The notes beneath the pieces are model-generated. The model searched no databases. It was not told where the DNA came from and saw nothing but the letters and a program-made list of their open reading frames with translations. From the NCBI GenBank assembly GCA_019973155.2, contig BPQB01000028.1, positions 350,757 through 414,756 of the forward strand: a stretch of 64,000 nucleotides of DNA, written 5' to 3'. Both the position numbers and the translations under genes were made by a program. This document shows positions 1 through 12,700 of the stretch, in pieces (position 1 is the first letter of the stretch; each line of letters starts with the position of its first letter). This stretch comes from Phanerochaete sordida. Lineage: Eukaryota > Basidiomycota > Agaricomycetes > Polyporales > Phanerochaetaceae.

Positions 1-1096
1 CGGGCGTGGTGGGGCAAGCGAGCGCGAGGCGCGTCGGGCGAGGATGCTGAGCAGAAATGGCAGCCGCGGAGCCTCAGCGCTGACTGCTCGGTTCTGTTTG
101 CGGGCGCGTTGGCTGGTGTGTGAACAGTCGAATGATCTGGCTGAACGCGTGTGGCTGGTCAGACGAAGTCAGCGCAGGGACGAAGATGGAAGACGCACCT
201 CGCGCCAGCCCGCTCGCGCGGCGCTCGAGAACATGGCGCTCCTCCCGCCCCTCAGTCTCCTCGGCTCTCGTTCCGTCTCATTATCGTAGGACGGAGCGCT
301 GTTGGTCGGTCGGCTGGGTCGACTGGCGAGGGACCTGAGCGTGCTGCCGGTGGAGCATGGCTTCGTCGGCGCTGGTGGACACCGCGCCCACAGGAGACGG
401 GTCTACGCCGTCATGTAGGGCATTTTGTGTACGGCTAGCAGGGCGGTCGTGCCGTGGCGCAGACGGCCAGTGTGAGGGCGGGAGGGTGGTGGTGGTGGTG
501 GAAGCAGAGTGGTCGTCGTGGCAAGGTACCCGACGGTCGCGTGGGATTTGCCGTCAAACGCCCGCTTCCCGTCGCCGACGCTACCTCGAGCACCGAGAAA
601 TGCCCGACGGCGGAGGTCGACGTCGTTCTGAATCGCAGTGACCGCGCGGAGAGGAGGCAGCAGCCTCGTGAGTCGCGGAGCGCGGTGAGACGTCCAGGGC
701 GCGCTGTCCGAGCAATCCGAATTGCGGGCCAGGGTGCGTCGCGCGGAAGACAATTTGTATCTGTATTTGCAGGCTGCGTGACAGGGAGAGAGCTGTACTA
801 AGCACGGGGAGGGCGAGACGAGCAGCGCGGATGACGTCGTGAGTTGTGTGCGGCGCGCTGCAGTCGGGGCGACTTGATTGAATGTTCGAGTGAGTGCCGA
901 TATGCTTGAAAATAATCTTGATACTCGTCTTCCTGCGTGCTTCATGAGATTTGAGGGGCTCGACCCCGACTCGCTCACACCAACGCGCGGCGTCTCAAGC
1001 CACAACGCCGCGCGGCCAAGGCAAAGCGGCAACACCATATGCTTCGCGCAAACGGAGCGGCGTCGCGGACGCCGCTTCGCGCGCGGGCCTGGCGGC
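1..1096. other. Left-edge intergenic sequence
   Basis: No convincing gene is visible. The stretch is GC-rich and every frame contains only short overlapping open stretches without recognisable domains. It lies downstream of the minus-strand BTB gene and probably holds that gene's 3' UTR and terminator. Confidence 0.5.
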
Positions 1097-2188
1097 TTAC
1101 CCCTCCACCTCTTCCACCTCGCTCTCGTCCATCGGCGCATCGACGGGCTCGCCTGGGATGTCTGACTCCTTCGCGCGGCGGCGCAGCTCGTCCCACTCGG
1201 GGAGACCAAACACGGCGGGGAGCTTCTCCCACGCCTGCCTGCGTCCGGCCTCGTAGCACTTCTTGAGCGCGGCGCGGCAGTCGGGGCAGAGGTTCTGGAC
1301 GTGCTTGCTCTTGCTGCCGAAGCCGATGATGTGGAAGGGGCTGATGACGTGCGCGAGCGCGGGGTTCTCGAGCGTGCGCACGAGCTGCCGGCGCGTGCGG
1401 TCGCAGTAGTCGATCTGCATGCACTGGTCCGAGAGCCCGCACGCGTCGCGGAAGAGCACCTCGAACGTGTGCTGGCGCGCGAGCGCGGAGAGCGCGGGCA
1501 GCGCGCCGAGGACCGCGTCGCGGCTCGTGCGCTCGAGCGGCGCGGCGCGCGCGTCGTTGACGACGAAGTCGATGCCCTTGACGAGCACGCGGACCATCGC
1601 GCTGGGCAGGAGCACGGAGGCGCCGCGGTCGTTGGCGGCGTTGATGACCGCGACGTGCGTGGAGAGGTCGCCCAGACTCAGCTTGTGGAGGGGGTGAGTC
1701 GCAGGAAAGTGTGCGCCCGCCAGGCGCGACTTGTCGAAGCCGTCCAGGCTGTCGGGGTAGACATACTGCAGGATCTCGATGATGCGTCTGCGCAGCGTTT
1801 CTGCCTGGTATTTCGTGGCAAGCCTCAAGATGATGACATAGTCAACGCAGTCAAAGTGTCCATTGAAGTGAGTCCTGTCTGATAGTAAGTATGTGACCGT
1901 GTGGGGAGGGATCGCAACTGACTCGTAGTTATGTGTTGCGGAAAGAAACTTCTTCATCTCGTTAGGGCTATCATGAACAGCAATGATGGGACAGCCATCG
2001 TAGCAATCCGACACGGTGTCGACGGTCTGGGGCAGAGAGAACATGTCTCTGAAGAACGGCGACTCCCTGCTGAGAATTCCGCGATACACCTTGAAGAGCG
2101 TGCCTTCGGCTTGCAGAACGATGTTGCCGTCGTCGAACCATACTTCCTCCGACCGGACAAGTGTAGCACGTTCCTGCATAGACTCCAT
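1097..2188 (-). CDS. BTB/POZ domain protein
   Basis: Single-exon gene of 363 aa. Residues about 12-120 form a BTB/POZ fold of the type common in Agaricomycete genomes: a conserved EVWFDDGNIVLQAEG start, the LFKVYRGILSRESPFF motif, then the helical part around LATKYQAETLRRRIIE. BTB domains mediate dimerisation and often recruit substrates to cullin-3 ligases, but members of this expanded fungal family are mostly uncharacterised. The C-terminal half has no domain I recognise and ends in an acidic tail. The start chosen is the ATG at 2186-2188, because the open frame upstream of it has only non-ATG codons. It is divergent from the glycosyltransferase gene, with about 840 bp between the two starts. 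Cellular role unknown. Confidence 0.85.
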   Translation of the reverse strand: MESMQERATLVRSEEVWFDDGNIVLQAEGTLFKVYRGILSRESPFFRDMFSLPQTVDTVSDCYDGCPIIAVHDSPNEMKKFLSATHNYESVAIPPHTVTYLLSDRTHFNGHFDCVDYVIILRLATKYQAETLRRRIIEILQYVYPDSLDGFDKSRLAGAHFPATHPLHKLSLGDLSTHVAVINAANDRGASVLLPSAMVRVLVKGIDFVVNDARAAPLERTSRDAVLGALPALSALARQHTFEVLFRDACGLSDQCMQIDYCDRTRRQLVRTLENPALAHVISPFHIIGFGSKSKHVQNLCPDCRAALKKCYEAGRRQAWEKLPAVFGLPEWDELRRRAKESDIPGEPVDAPMDESEVEEVEG

Positions 2189-3026
2189 GACGGACGTGTC
2201 AATAGGGCACAGGGGCCCGGAAGTGCCTCGTCCTAGGAGTGGTTGTAGGAAACGCCGGCTGTCTGCGTATTGCACACACACACCTCCGGCACAGCACGCC
2301 ACGGTAGATCAGCACCCTGGGAAGCCTGCAAAGCTGTGAAAGAAAACACAGCTTTGTTGTGCGAACGTTTCTTCTGTCCGAAATCCGCGTGTTCGCCGTC
2401 GCTGTAACACCACGAGTAAGCTAAGCGACGACGGGCGCCGAGCGCTTAGACCGTCAAGCCCGAGCGCGCCGGGGTGCTGCGGAGAGATTTGCGAGCCGCC
2501 AATCCCGCAGCCGTCTGCAAGGTTACGGTCGTTGCGACAGAAAATCCGCGCGCAGTGTTTCTGAACCTCGGAGGCGAGGAGCTGATTTCGCTGGGGCGAG
2601 GGATTCGGTACCGGCCTTGAAGATATTCTCCGCGGTCGGGGTTTAAACGCCACCAGGGCCTGGAGCCGTTGCCGATCAGCTCCGGGAAGGGTTTTGAATC
2701 TCCGCTGCCGAGCGCTGTGGCTAGCGACAACAAGGCGGACGACGTTGGGAGAACCTTTTCGTCGTCAACCTTCACGACTGCCGCGCTCGCTGCCAGCGGC
2801 GACGCTGTCCTCGCCGTCTTTGCTACCCCGTCGCTCTTTTCACCTACTGGCACGCCCTTCAGGGAGTAGGGCGACCAGCCATGCTTCGGCTGACGTCTGA
2901 TCACTTCCCAGTCTGTGAGTCCACAAAGCGCGACTTGTCTGCTGTTTTCGCTGACGACTTCTCTCCAGTTGTACCGTTTGGTGTCATTGGGTATGCTCAA
3001 GGCTTTCTGACGAGGATGTGCACAGT
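2189..3026. promoter_or_regulatory. Divergent intergenic/promoter region
   Basis: This region separates the divergent BTB and glycosyltransferase genes and must carry both promoters. A minus-strand frame stays open over 2446-3000 but has no ATG and no recognisable domain, so I do not call it a gene. I saw no clear TATA box. Confidence 0.45.
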
Positions 3027-4506
3027 ATGGCTGACGTCGCTCGTAGTTTCTATCGATACCTCTGGTACCTCATCCGTATCGCCGCGTCCTTTACCTACCG
3101 CCCAGTGCCCCTACCTGAAAACCCAACCTACATCGCTGAAGAAGATGTCACGATCATTGTTCCGACTATCGACGCTGGAGAGGAGTTCAAGGAGGCCGCT
3201 CACAGTTGGCTAGTAGGCAAACCCAAGGAGATCATCATCATCACGGAGGAGAAGATGCTGGGGCCCCTCCAAGAACTTGCCAACGAGGTCGACCCCGAGC
3301 GCATTCGCGTCCTCACCGTTCCATACGCCAACAAGCGACTGCAAATGTCTCATGGTATCAAGAACACAACGACCGACATCATCGTTTTCGCTGACGACGA
3401 CGCCATCTGGCCCCCTACCCTTCTCCCCTACGTCCTCGCCTGCTTCGAAGACCAGAAAGTCGGCGGTGTTGGCACCTCGCAACGCGTACAACCAGTCGGT
3501 GACCATATGACGGTCTGGGAGGTCCTCGCCGCTTTCCGGCTGTCCATCCGCAACATCGAGATTTCAGCGTCTACCCACATTGACGGCGGACTACCATGCC
3601 TCTCGGGGCGAACTGCCGCCTACCGCACTGTCATTCTCAAGGACCCTGAATTCCTCCACGGCTTTACCCACGACTACTGGCTGGGCAAATACCAGCTCAA
3701 CTCCGGCGACGACAAGTTCCTCACTCGCTGGATGGTCAGCCATGGCTGGAGCACCTACGTTCAGTGCTGCAAGGAGGCCGAGCTTCTCAGTACCATGAAG
3801 CCAAACTGGCGTTTCCTCAAGCAAGTCTTGCGGTGGACGAGAAATACCTGGCGGTCAGATATGCGCTCGCTATTTACGGAACGGTACATCTGGACTTCGC
3901 ATCCCTATGTTGCGTACACGATGGTTCGTAATGCGTATTTATAGTCGATGCCATGCTGACACGTCTCCCCAGGTGGACAAACTCATCAACCCCTTCACTC
4001 TCCTCGTCGGCCCGTGTTTTGTCGCGTACATCATCTACAAGAGTACGATACCCGTCGAGGACGGTGGTTACCATCTGCCATGGTGGTACGTGTCTCAGCT
4101 GAAATCGAGGTTTATCTTCTGATCGCCCTCCAGGAACGTCGTGATCTCCTACTTCGTGTGGCTCCTTGCCACGCGTTCTGCGAAGTTGCTCCCGCACTTG
4201 TGGTACCGTCCTCAGGACATTATCCACATCCCCGCCTTCATTCTCTTCGGTTACTACTTCGCCGTGATGAAGCTTTATGCCCTTCTCACGCTTCACGAGG
4301 TACGTCGAGTTTGTCAATCATGTGTGTTGATCTCAATCTTACCCGCGACGCAGACTGGTTGGGGTACTCGCACTGGTATCGGCGACCCGACCGCTGCCAC
4401 AGCCGCTGCTGACAAGAACACCGGGGCGGAGGAGAAGACCCAAGACTCCCCAGCGGTGCACTACAACCAGCCCGCTGTCGAGATGCAAGAGGGTTTTGCG
4501 CGATGA
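3027..4506 (+). CDS. Cps1-like family 2 glycosyltransferase (processive polysaccharide synthase type)
   Basis: Exons 3027-3923, 3973-4085, 4134-4299 and 4354-4506 give 442 aa. Introns are 48-54 nt with GT/AG ends and phase is kept throughout. The GT2 fold shows the donor-binding DDD (VFADDDAIWP, about residues 123-125), the acceptor-side HIDGGLPCLSGRTAAYR loop, a GDD (about 227) and a QVLRW motif (about 265), which is the Q-x-x-R-W signature of processive synthases. Hydrophobic segments near residue 12 and in exons 2-3 suggest a membrane enzyme. Known relatives include the cryptococcal Cps1 hyaluronan synthase and fungal cell-wall GT2 proteins; the polysaccharide made here cannot be told from sequence. 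The start is the ATG at 3027. The TGWGTR motif just after intron 3 is typical of this family. Confidence 0.9.
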
Positions 4507-5014
4507 TACGAGGGTGATCTGGACGCTAGTCGGGTGTCTGCCCGGCGACTCCTGCACGCACATCTTGGTTCTTTCCTATCTACGCTAGCATATACTATAC
4601 CCTCCCGACCACACCGCACACTGCATCATTTACCCTCCTGAACTCGCACATGACTTCGCCACCGTCGCCGTCGCATGTATCAATCTCCAATGGACCCATT
4701 ATCGTAGAAGCGTCTCAAGCGGACAGCATAACACTCACTACCCTGATCCATCTCTTCCCCCTTTCTCATGGATTAGGATATTCTTACACACCCTTCTTTT
4801 CACCACGTCGTATTGGTGGTTTTGGCGTTCAGTGCTCCTGGAAATCGTCGGACACTCTAATCGGTGACGCATTGACATGTAGTTGACGTTAACTGTCCCT
4901 GTGGCAAGCCCATGGAAAACTCTGTATATACGCGTACGCGATGTCGCTTTTGGGGGATGTAGTACACGACCGTAAGGTAACGATTACATTTTACATTTCC
5001 TATCCATCTCTGCT
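4507..5014. other. Convergent intergenic region
   Basis: This lies between the 3' ends of the glycosyltransferase (plus) and FGAM synthase (minus) genes. It is less GC-rich than the flanking genes and holds only short frames. It probably contains the two 3' UTRs and polyadenylation signals. Confidence 0.5.
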
Positions 5015-8000
5015 CTAGTTTCCGCACCACCTGCGGGCATTCTGGAACAACCTGAACCACGGACCCTCGCCCTTCCAGCTCTCCGCCATCTCCGCAGGGT
5101 ACCAGCTGTTGCTCTCCAGGGTCGTGACACGCTCAGGGTGAGGCATGAGCGCGAGCACGCGACCGTCAGGTGTCTGCAGACCGGTAATACCACCCGGGCT
5201 GCCGTTAGGGTTCAGCGGGTAGACCTCAGTTGGCGCACCCGTCGAGTCGACATAGCGCACCGCGACGAGGCCGGCAGCCTCGAGCTGGCCGCGCTGCTCC
5301 GCGTCGCGGAAGGAGACGCGGCCCTCGCCGTGGGCGACCGCGACAGGGAGCTTGGAGCCGGCCATGTCGTGCAGGAAGACAGAGGCCGACGTGACCTTGC
5401 CCGGGACGACCTCGACCATGGACACGCGCCCCTCGAAGCGGCCGGAGCGGTTCTGCTTGAGGTCGGGCCAGACGGCGGCCGCGCCGGGGATGATCTCGCG
5501 GAGATTGCTCATGAACTGGCAGCCGTTGCACACGCCGAGCGCGAACGTGTCCTGGCGGGCGAAGAAGTCGGTGAACTGCGCGCGGGCGCGTGTGTTGAGG
5601 AGCACCGAGTTCGCCCAGCCCTTGCCTGCGCCGAGCACGTCGCCGTACGAGAAGCCACCGCACGCGGCGAACCCGCGGAAGTCCGCGAGGTCCGTGCGCC
5701 CGCTGAGCACGTCCGACATGTGCACGTCGACGGCGTCGAAGCCCGCAGCAGTGAAGGCCCACGCCATCTCGATCTGGCCGTTGACACCCTGTTCGCGCAG
5801 GATGGCGACCTTGGGACGGCGGAAGAGGCTGCGCGACGGCTCCGGCTTGAACGAGAGGTCGAAGAAAAGGCCGGCGTGCTTCTCGTCCTTGATAAGGGCA
5901 AACTCCTCGTTGGCACCCTGCGGTTCGTCGCGGATAGACTGCATCTTGTAGGACGTCTCAGCCCAAGCCGCTTGAAGGGCAGCGCGGTTGCTGCTGAAGA
6001 GCACCTCGGACTTGTAGCTGATGACGATGTCCTGCTTCGAGCGGTCGTGCGAGACGCGTCCAATCGGGTGGATGGCCTGCTCACGGAAGCCGGCCTTGCC
6101 GAACTGTGTCCTGAGTGTTCCGAAGTCGCTCTCGCGGATTTGCATGACAGCACCGAGCTCCTCGTTGAAGAGCAGAGGCACGTAGTTCTGTCCATCAGAA
6201 AGAGTCTTGTCGAGCGTGACATCCACACCGGTGCGTCCAGCGAAGGCCATCTCGACGATAGTGGTGAAGAGACCGCCATCGGATCTGTCGTGGTAGGCAA
6301 GAATGAGGTTGGGCTGCTCTTTCCGGATAGACTGGCAGCCGACGAGGAACGCCTTCAGGCGAGCCGCGTCCTCGACGTCAGGCGCCTCGGAACCGACCTC
6401 CTTGAACACTTGCGCGAGAGCAGAACCGCCGAGACGCTGCTGGCCGTGGGCAAGATCGAAGAAGACGAGGATAGTGGGCTCGTTGATATCCGTGCGGAGC
6501 TGCGGTGTCCAGGTAGCAGAGACATCCTCGACGGCGGCGAACGCAGTGACGATGAGCGACAGTGGCGAGCTGACTTCGCGCTGCTCCATGCCCTCCTTCC
6601 ACTTCATCGACATCGACATCGAGTCCTTGCCGACGGGAATGCCGACGCCGAGGGCAGGGCAGAGGTCCATACCGACGGCCTTGACGGCCTCGTACAGCGC
6701 CGCGCCTTCGCCTGCCTTCGACGCCGCGCACATCCAGTTTGCGCTGAGTTTGACGCGGCCGAGGTCGCCGATGTTCGCAGCGGCGAGGTTCGTCAGCGAC
6801 TCGGCGACGGCCATGCGCGCAGAGCCGGCGGGGTTGAGGAGCGCGACGGGCGTGCGCTCGCCCATCGCCATCGCCTCACCAGTCATGACGTCGAAGCCGT
6901 ACGTCGTGCGCGTGACGGCGACGTCCGCGACGGGCACCTGCCACGGGCCGACCATCTGGTCCCGAGTGACAAGGCCAGTGATGGTGCGGTCGCCGATGGT
7001 GATCAGGAACGACTTCGAGCCGACCGAGGGCAAGTGCAGCACGCGATCCACGGCCGCCGCGAGGCGCTCCTGCGCGGAGGGAGCGGAGGGCAGGTATTTG
7101 CTCAGGGTGGCGTCGAATGGAACGCCAGGGATGGTGCGGGTGCTGTCGGTACGGTGCATGCGAGGGGCTTTGCCAAACAGGGTGGACATCTGGAGGCGAA
7201 TGACATCCTGCTTGAGTAGGCGATCGGTGACGATGAGCTCTTCCTCGGCTGTCGCTACACCGACGACGGAGAAGGGGCATCGCTCGCGCTCAGCCAGAGC
7301 CCTAAACTGCGCCTCGGTTTCGGGCGAGATGGCAAGAACGTAGCGCTCCTGACTCTCGTTACACCAAATCTCCATAGGGGACATGCTCGAGTCCGCGACC
7401 AGGACATCGCGAATCTCGAACACGGCGCCAAGGTCGGAATCGTGGACAAGTTCCGGAAGAGCATTCGAGAGACCACCAGCACCGACGTCGTGAATGGACT
7501 GGATGGGATTCGCGTCACCGAGGTTGACGCAGGCGTCGATGACCTGCTGGCAGCGCCTCTGCATCTCAGCGTTGTCGCGCTGCACACTGGCAAAGTCCAG
7601 CTCGGCGGAGCTCGCTCCGGATACCTGGCTACTGGCCGCGCCACCGCCAAGACCAATGAGCATGCCAGGACCGCCAAGCACGATGACCTTGGCACCGGGC
7701 GAGATCTTCGACTTCATCGCGAACGACGGGCGGACGTTGCCGAGACCACCAGCGATCATGATGGGCTTGTGGTAGCCGCGAATCTCCCGTGCGCCGTCCT
7801 CGCCAGTAGGCACGCTCTCAGAGAATGTACGGAAGTAGCCTGCGAGAGCGGGTCGGCCAAACTCGTTGTTGAACGCGCTCGCGCCGAGCGGGCCCTCGAT
7901 CATGATGTCGAGAGCGGACGAGATGTGCGCTGGCTTGCCGAAGTCCGTCTCCCAGGGCTGCTCAAAGCCGGGGATGAGCAGGTTCGAGACCGTGAAGCCC

Positions 8001-9106
8001 GCGAGGCCCGCCTTGGGCTTTGAGCCTCGGCCGACAGCACCTTCGTCGCGGATCTCCCCACCAGAGCCCGTGGCGGCACCCGGGTACGGCGAGACCGCCG
8101 TAGGGTGGTTGTGAGTCTCGACTTTGACAAGAATCTGCATGTCTTCGACGTGTGCCTGGTACACGTTCGGGACATTCGGGTTTGCTGCGTCTGGGCCGGA
8201 GTTGGCGACACCGAAGCGTGGCGCAGAGTGACCCTCGAAAACAGCAGCGTTGTCGGAGTAGGCAGAGATGGTGCCAGTCGGGTTCAGCTTCTCCGTGTTC
8301 CTGATCATCTGGAAAAGAGAGGTCTCTTGCTGCTTGCCGTCAATCTCCCAAGACGCGTTGAAGATCTTGTGACGGCAGTGCTCGGAGTTGACCTGGGCGA
8401 ACATGAACAGCTCGGCGTCGGTGGGGTTGCGGTTGATGGGCGACGAGCCGGACACGAACGCGTCAATGAGATAGTCGATCTCACCGAGAGAAAGCGCGAG
8501 GCCCAACTCCTTGTTCGCGGCTATCAAGCGTTCTCGGGGAGAAGCACCGGTGGCGTCCTGGCTCTGGAGATCGACGACGCGTAGCGGACTGACGCTTTTG
8601 TGCTCGAAGATCGCGTCCTCGCGGGGGACGGTGAGGTAGATAGCTTGTGTCATGCGGTCATGGATGAGGTGAGAGAAGGGCTGCAGGTCCTGCTCCGCGA
8701 TCGGGCGGCCGGAAGACGTCTGCAAGGCGAAGGCGACACCGCGTTCGAGCCTATCGATGTGGTCGCCAAGATTGCATATCCGGGCTATATCGGTGGCCTT
8801 GCTAGACCATGGAGAGATTGAGCCGGCACGGGGCAGCACGAACGCGACGTTCTGTCGCGTCTCGAAAGCGACAGTGGTGCTGGGGAGCCTGATGTCGTCA
8901 CCGTACGCCAGCAGCCGGTCCAGGACGCGGCAAGATGGTGAAGACACATCGCTCAGTTCAGCCTCAGCTTCCTTCGACTTGCATGAGACGAGATGAACAT
9001 AGTTCGCATCGACGGAGGTGACATCCGCGCAGACGGCTTGGATCTGCTGCAGGAGCGTTGCTCGTTTAGCATCCGAGAGATGCGAGGAGCCGAAGAGGAG
9101 AAGCAT
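5015..9106 (-). CDS. ADE6: Phosphoribosylformylglycinamidine (FGAM) synthase
   Basis: A single coding exon of 1,363 aa, close to the roughly 1,350 aa usual for eukaryotic FGAM synthases. The enzyme converts FGAR, glutamine and ATP to FGAM in step 4 of cytosolic de novo purine synthesis. The N-terminal domain leads to the conserved [16 protein letters not shown] segment, followed by the tandem PurM-like synthetase lobes with [22 protein letters not shown] and [11 protein letters not shown]. The C-terminal class I glutaminase domain (from about residue 1105) has the nucleophile in GVCNGCQ (about 1192) and the histidine in MPHPERV (about 1322). The ATG at 9104-9106 is preferred: the frame stays open upstream to 9217, but a clean 49-nt intron (9109-9157) ends 2 nt before this ATG. 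The long antisense open frames here are shadows of its GC-rich codons. Confidence 0.97.
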   Translation of the reverse strand: MLLLFGSSHLSDAKRATLLQQIQAVCADVTSVDANYVHLVSCKSKEAEAELSDVSSPSCRVLDRLLAYGDDIRLPSTTVAFETRQNVAFVLPRAGSISPWSSKATDIARICNLGDHIDRLERGVAFALQTSSGRPIAEQDLQPFSHLIHDRMTQAIYLTVPREDAIFEHKSVSPLRVVDLQSQDATGASPRERLIAANKELGLALSLGEIDYLIDAFVSGSSPINRNPTDAELFMFAQVNSEHCRHKIFNASWEIDGKQQETSLFQMIRNTEKLNPTGTISAYSDNAAVFEGHSAPRFGVANSGPDAANPNVPNVYQAHVEDMQILVKVETHNHPTAVSPYPGAATGSGGEIRDEGAVGRGSKPKAGLAGFTVSNLLIPGFEQPWETDFGKPAHISSALDIMIEGPLGASAFNNEFGRPALAGYFRTFSESVPTGEDGAREIRGYHKPIMIAGGLGNVRPSFAMKSKISPGAKVIVLGGPGMLIGLGGGAASSQVSGASSAELDFASVQRDNAEMQRRCQQVIDACVNLGDANPIQSIHDVGAGGLSNALPELVHDSDLGAVFEIRDVLVADSSMSPMEIWCNESQERYVLAISPETEAQFRALAERERCPFSVVGVATAEEELIVTDRLLKQDVIRLQMSTLFGKAPRMHRTDSTRTIPGVPFDATLSKYLPSAPSAQERLAAAVDRVLHLPSVGSKSFLITIGDRTITGLVTRDQMVGPWQVPVADVAVTRTTYGFDVMTGEAMAMGERTPVALLNPAGSARMAVAESLTNLAAANIGDLGRVKLSANWMCAASKAGEGAALYEAVKAVGMDLCPALGVGIPVGKDSMSMSMKWKEGMEQREVSSPLSLIVTAFAAVEDVSATWTPQLRTDINEPTILVFFDLAHGQQRLGGSALAQVFKEVGSEAPDVEDAARLKAFLVGCQSIRKEQPNLILAYHDRSDGGLFTTIVEMAFAGRTGVDVTLDKTLSDGQNYVPLLFNEELGAVMQIRESDFGTLRTQFGKAGFREQAIHPIGRVSHDRSKQDIVISYKSEVLFSSNRAALQAAWAETSYKMQSIRDEPQGANEEFALIKDEKHAGLFFDLSFKPEPSRSLFRRPKVAILREQGVNGQIEMAWAFTAAGFDAVDVHMSDVLSGRTDLADFRGFAACGGFSYGDVLGAGKGWANSVLLNTRARAQFTDFFARQDTFALGVCNGCQFMSNLREIIPGAAAVWPDLKQNRSGRFEGRVSMVEVVPGKVTSASVFLHDMAGSKLPVAVAHGEGRVSFRDAEQRGQLEAAGLVAVRYVDSTGAPTEVYPLNPNGSPGGITGLQTPDGRVLALMPHPERVTTLESNSWYPAEMAESWKGEGPWFRLFQNARRWCGN

Positions 9107-9108
9107 CG

Positions 9109-9157
9109 CTATACATGTGTAAGGACGTATGAAACGTTCGATATAGGCGGTACTCAC
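9109..9157 (-). other. Predicted 5' UTR intron of the FGAM synthase gene
   Basis: On the minus strand the sequence reads GTGAGT at the donor and TGTATAG at the acceptor, 49 nt apart, with the acceptor 2 nt before the chosen ATG. Removing it does not keep the upstream frame, so I place it in the 5' leader. A short upstream coding exon in another frame cannot be excluded. Confidence 0.6.
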
Positions 9158-9794
9158 TGGTAATCGTCTCGTCTGACCGTCTAACCCGACTTCGAGCGAA
9201 GCGACCCGGAGATTCAAGTCTGTTCAGAGCTCAATCTCGAGCGAGACGAGGCGGTGAAGGAGAGCAACATGCCTCTAGACTTGGGCGGTTCTGGACAATG
9301 CACAGCCGAGGATGAACCTCAGCAGGACCTGCACTCGCCAAGGAGTTGTAGTGGAGGGTGGTGGTAAGAAATTCTGCACTTCAAATTCTCCCCACTGACT
9401 CGTTAATCTTATCTTATCTGCGCGACTGCTAAAACTCAATCTCATCTATGGGCGCCTGATCGAGCGCATGTAACCAACCGCCCGCACCTGGCGAGCACCG
9501 AGGCGGCTGTCTAGCAGAATGCAGTCGTGGAAGGACACAGGTGGCAAGTAGGCATTCTATCAGGGCATATGCACTACACAATGCGACAGCTGTATCTTAC
9601 AACCCACGCTCCAGCCCTCTTCGAGAGCACCCGGGCCATATCGAAAGATGCATGACGGACTCCTACTGGTGATCTTTCAATTACAAGGATATCTGCACCT
9701 TACATTGGTAGTGTACACGTTATCTGCTGTACCAAGAATGCTGTTCTAGATCGTCCAAGATGAGATATGTCGCCTTCGCTGTCCTCGTAAATGG
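9158..9794. other. Intergenic region between ADE6 and SQS1
   Basis: About 640 bp holding the promoter and 5' leader of the FGAM synthase gene (minus) and the 3' UTR of SQS1 (minus). No long frame or RNA gene is visible. Confidence 0.5.
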
Positions 9795-12700
9795 TCATGC
9801 CAGAGCTATCGCACCCAGGCCCAGCTTCGTCTTCTTCATCTTCGCGGTCAGCGGAGCCTCGAGACCACCAGAGAGGCCGATCTGATCGCCCTCTGCCCAG
9901 CCCATGGAAGCAAGCATCTTGAACCCAATGTTGCCCTGGCCAATCTTGGGCGCAGCCTGAACACGCACAAAGTCAGTCAGGGACGCAAAGGATGTCTGCG
10001 GCAGAACGACGCACCTTGCCGACCTCCTCTCCCTCGCGATGCTTCGCAAGGGAGACACCCTTCGAGCCGCCCTGCCCGCCGCGCGCAGAGCCCGTCGTGT
10101 CCCAGTGCCCCGGGTTGTTGAGCACCCTGCGGATCTTGCGCTCGTTGATCTTCGCGCCGCTGAACGTCGTCTTCGTGAGCACGGTGTAGCGCGCGTCGCC
10201 CTTGCCCTTGCTCTGGCTCTTGAGGCTGAACGCGTCCGCGAGCTCGTGGATCTTCTTGCGCACCTCCTTGGCCGCCGGCGGCGTGTCCAGCGTGCGCGGC
10301 CCGCCGATGTCCGCGAGGAACCGCCGGATCTGCTGCTCGAGCGACGCGAGGTCCACGATCCGGTTCGGGAGCTCGTCCTCGTACCGCGCCGCCGCGAGCA
10401 TCGCCTTCATGCCCTTCTTCCCGCCCTTCTTCTTCGAAAGCGGGTCAGCGGCCGCTTCGAGCCGCGCCTGGGCTCGCTTGCGCTTGTTCTCAGCCTTTTT
10501 CGCTCGGTCGGCCTCCCACTGGGCTTGGAGGTCGTCCGGAAGGTGTTTGGGCTTGTCTTTGTTACGCTCTGTACGAATGGATCTGGTCAGAATATTGAGG
10601 GACGCGAGAGAATGTTGTACATACTAGCTGGACGGCCCATCATTTCCTCGTACTCGTCGTAGTCGATATCTCCGTCACGAATTGACCGGAACAGCTGGTT
10701 CTGCAGCTTCCTGTCTTTGCGACTGAGTATCTCCTGCCCTTCATTGACGAGACCCTGACCATTTCGTCAGCAAAAATAGGCTATCGCGTCAGTAAGGACG
10801 AACCTGTATGTGCGCAATGAAATCCTCGTCGTCATCTGCCCAAGACTGCTCGAGCGCCATCTCGAAGTCTACGTCGTCCTCGTCTTCGTCACTATCAGGA
10901 GGCCCGGTCGCCTTCGCTTTGCCCTTGCCATTCGCTGTGCGTTCGCGCATGCGTTGCAGACGGGCCTGGAAGCCGCGTCTGGGGCTGTCAAACTCATCGT
11001 CGCTGTCCTCATCGTCGTCTCCGTCGTCCTCGCCTTCTGCATCTTCATCCTCGTCTTCCCCACCCTCGAGGGTAACCGCAGCATCCTCCGCGACCATAAG
11101 TTCCTCCTCCATGCGCACGACCTCCTCAACCTCGCTGTCTTCCTCCTCGCTGTCCGCGCTTTCTGATCCTCGCTCATCGTCGTCCTCATCCTCCTCCTTC
11201 ATCCTCGCCGCATCCGCGATGTCGTCCATCGTCACCTGACGGGAGCCCTCCGCGCTCATGCTCTTGACAAACGCCCGCATCGCGTCGACATCGATCTCGT
11301 CGTCCACAGCCATGTCGCCCACGCCGTTCGACAGTGCCTCGACCTCGTCATCTTCGTCGCCCCACTCGAGGTCAGAGTCGCCGATGCGCCGCTCAGCCTT
11401 GCGCGGGTCCTCGCGGCGGAGCTGCGCCTCCGCGAGGCTCGCGCCGAACGAGCTGAACCCGCGGGCCGGCTTGCGGCGCGTGCGCGTGCCGCGCTTGATC
11501 AGCGAGCGGGGCGTGCGGGCAGGGTGCAGTCGGCGCGTGTATGTCTTCTTCTCTGTGGTCTGCGCGAAGGAGAACGCGAAGTCCTCCGTGGCCGCGGGTT
11601 GGGTGCTTGGTCCTGCATCCGCAGGCTCCACACTCGCAGGCTCTGCAGCAGTGGCTTCTGTTGCAGCGACCTCGGCCGCGGATTCTGGCACCGCGTCTGC
11701 AGTCGCGACAGCTGCAATGGATTCGGTTGCCGGAGCGAGGGGTTTAGGCTCGGTTTCTGCGATGCTCGCTTCTACTGCTTGAGGGACTTCGACAGAGGGT
11801 TCTACGGGAGCCTCAGTCGGCTCTTCTGCAATCACGGCCACTTCTAGGGCGGGTGAAGCAGCTATAGCATGCTCTTCGGGAGTTTCTTCCACGTCCTCGG
11901 GATGAGGTACCTCAGGCGCGGCTTCTGCCATGACGGTATCGTCGGCGGCCTCGACGGGGGTAGGGATCAGAGGTTCGGGAGCCAGTGGTGGAGGAACCAG
12001 TCCTGTCAATATCGAGGTTGTTGGCAAGGCCTCTACCGCAGACGTCTCTGGTGGCGGCGTGGCAGGGCCTGCGCGTGGGTGAGGAGCGACATAGACGATT
12101 ATTTCGTCGTCGTCGTCGTCGCCAAGAATTTCTCGGGTGTCTCGCCGTGGAGCATTATCCTTGACGGGCGCCGGGTTCGTGTCGATGTAGAACCCAGTGA
12201 ATTTCTCTTCGACCACGGTCACCTCTGAGATGACCTCGGTGTTGCTATTTGCTTGTTTCGCAGCGGTAGCGTCGACCTCTGCCTGGAACCGGCCGATCTC
12301 GGAGAAGTCGATCTCTTCGAGCTGCTCTTCGTCTGAGGCGTCCTCGTCTGCGGTCCCGAAGACGCGGTTGATCTGTGCGGCTGTCGGGACGTGACTCGCC
12401 TCGTCGTTTGCTGGAGGAAACATCAATATCTGCTTCATGAGGAATAACCGGCATGGCTTACCGGTATCTTCGGCCAAGGGCTTCAATATCTCCTCCTTCT
12501 CCTCGAATAGTGTTGCTGTGTGGACCGAACGCACGAAGACGATAGGTCTCAGCAACGGCCGGTCTTCGTACAGTAGTTTGGAGAGAGGGGCTCCCGCCTT
12601 GAGTTTACCAGCAAGGTTCTTGCCTCCCCTTCCCCGTCCTCGGCCTCTGTCGTAAGGGCTACCTCTGCCGCGCCCCATTCCAAGATCTGGCTCGTCGAAG

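Noticed and set aside
2446..3000. Minus-strand open frame of 184 codons in the divergent promoter
   Set aside because: It has no ATG, no recognisable domain and no splice link to the BTB gene.
5138..7219. A 693-codon plus-strand open frame
   Set aside because: It is antisense to the FGAM synthase gene, Arg/Ala/Glu-rich, without domains, and follows the wobble-base pattern of the opposite strand.
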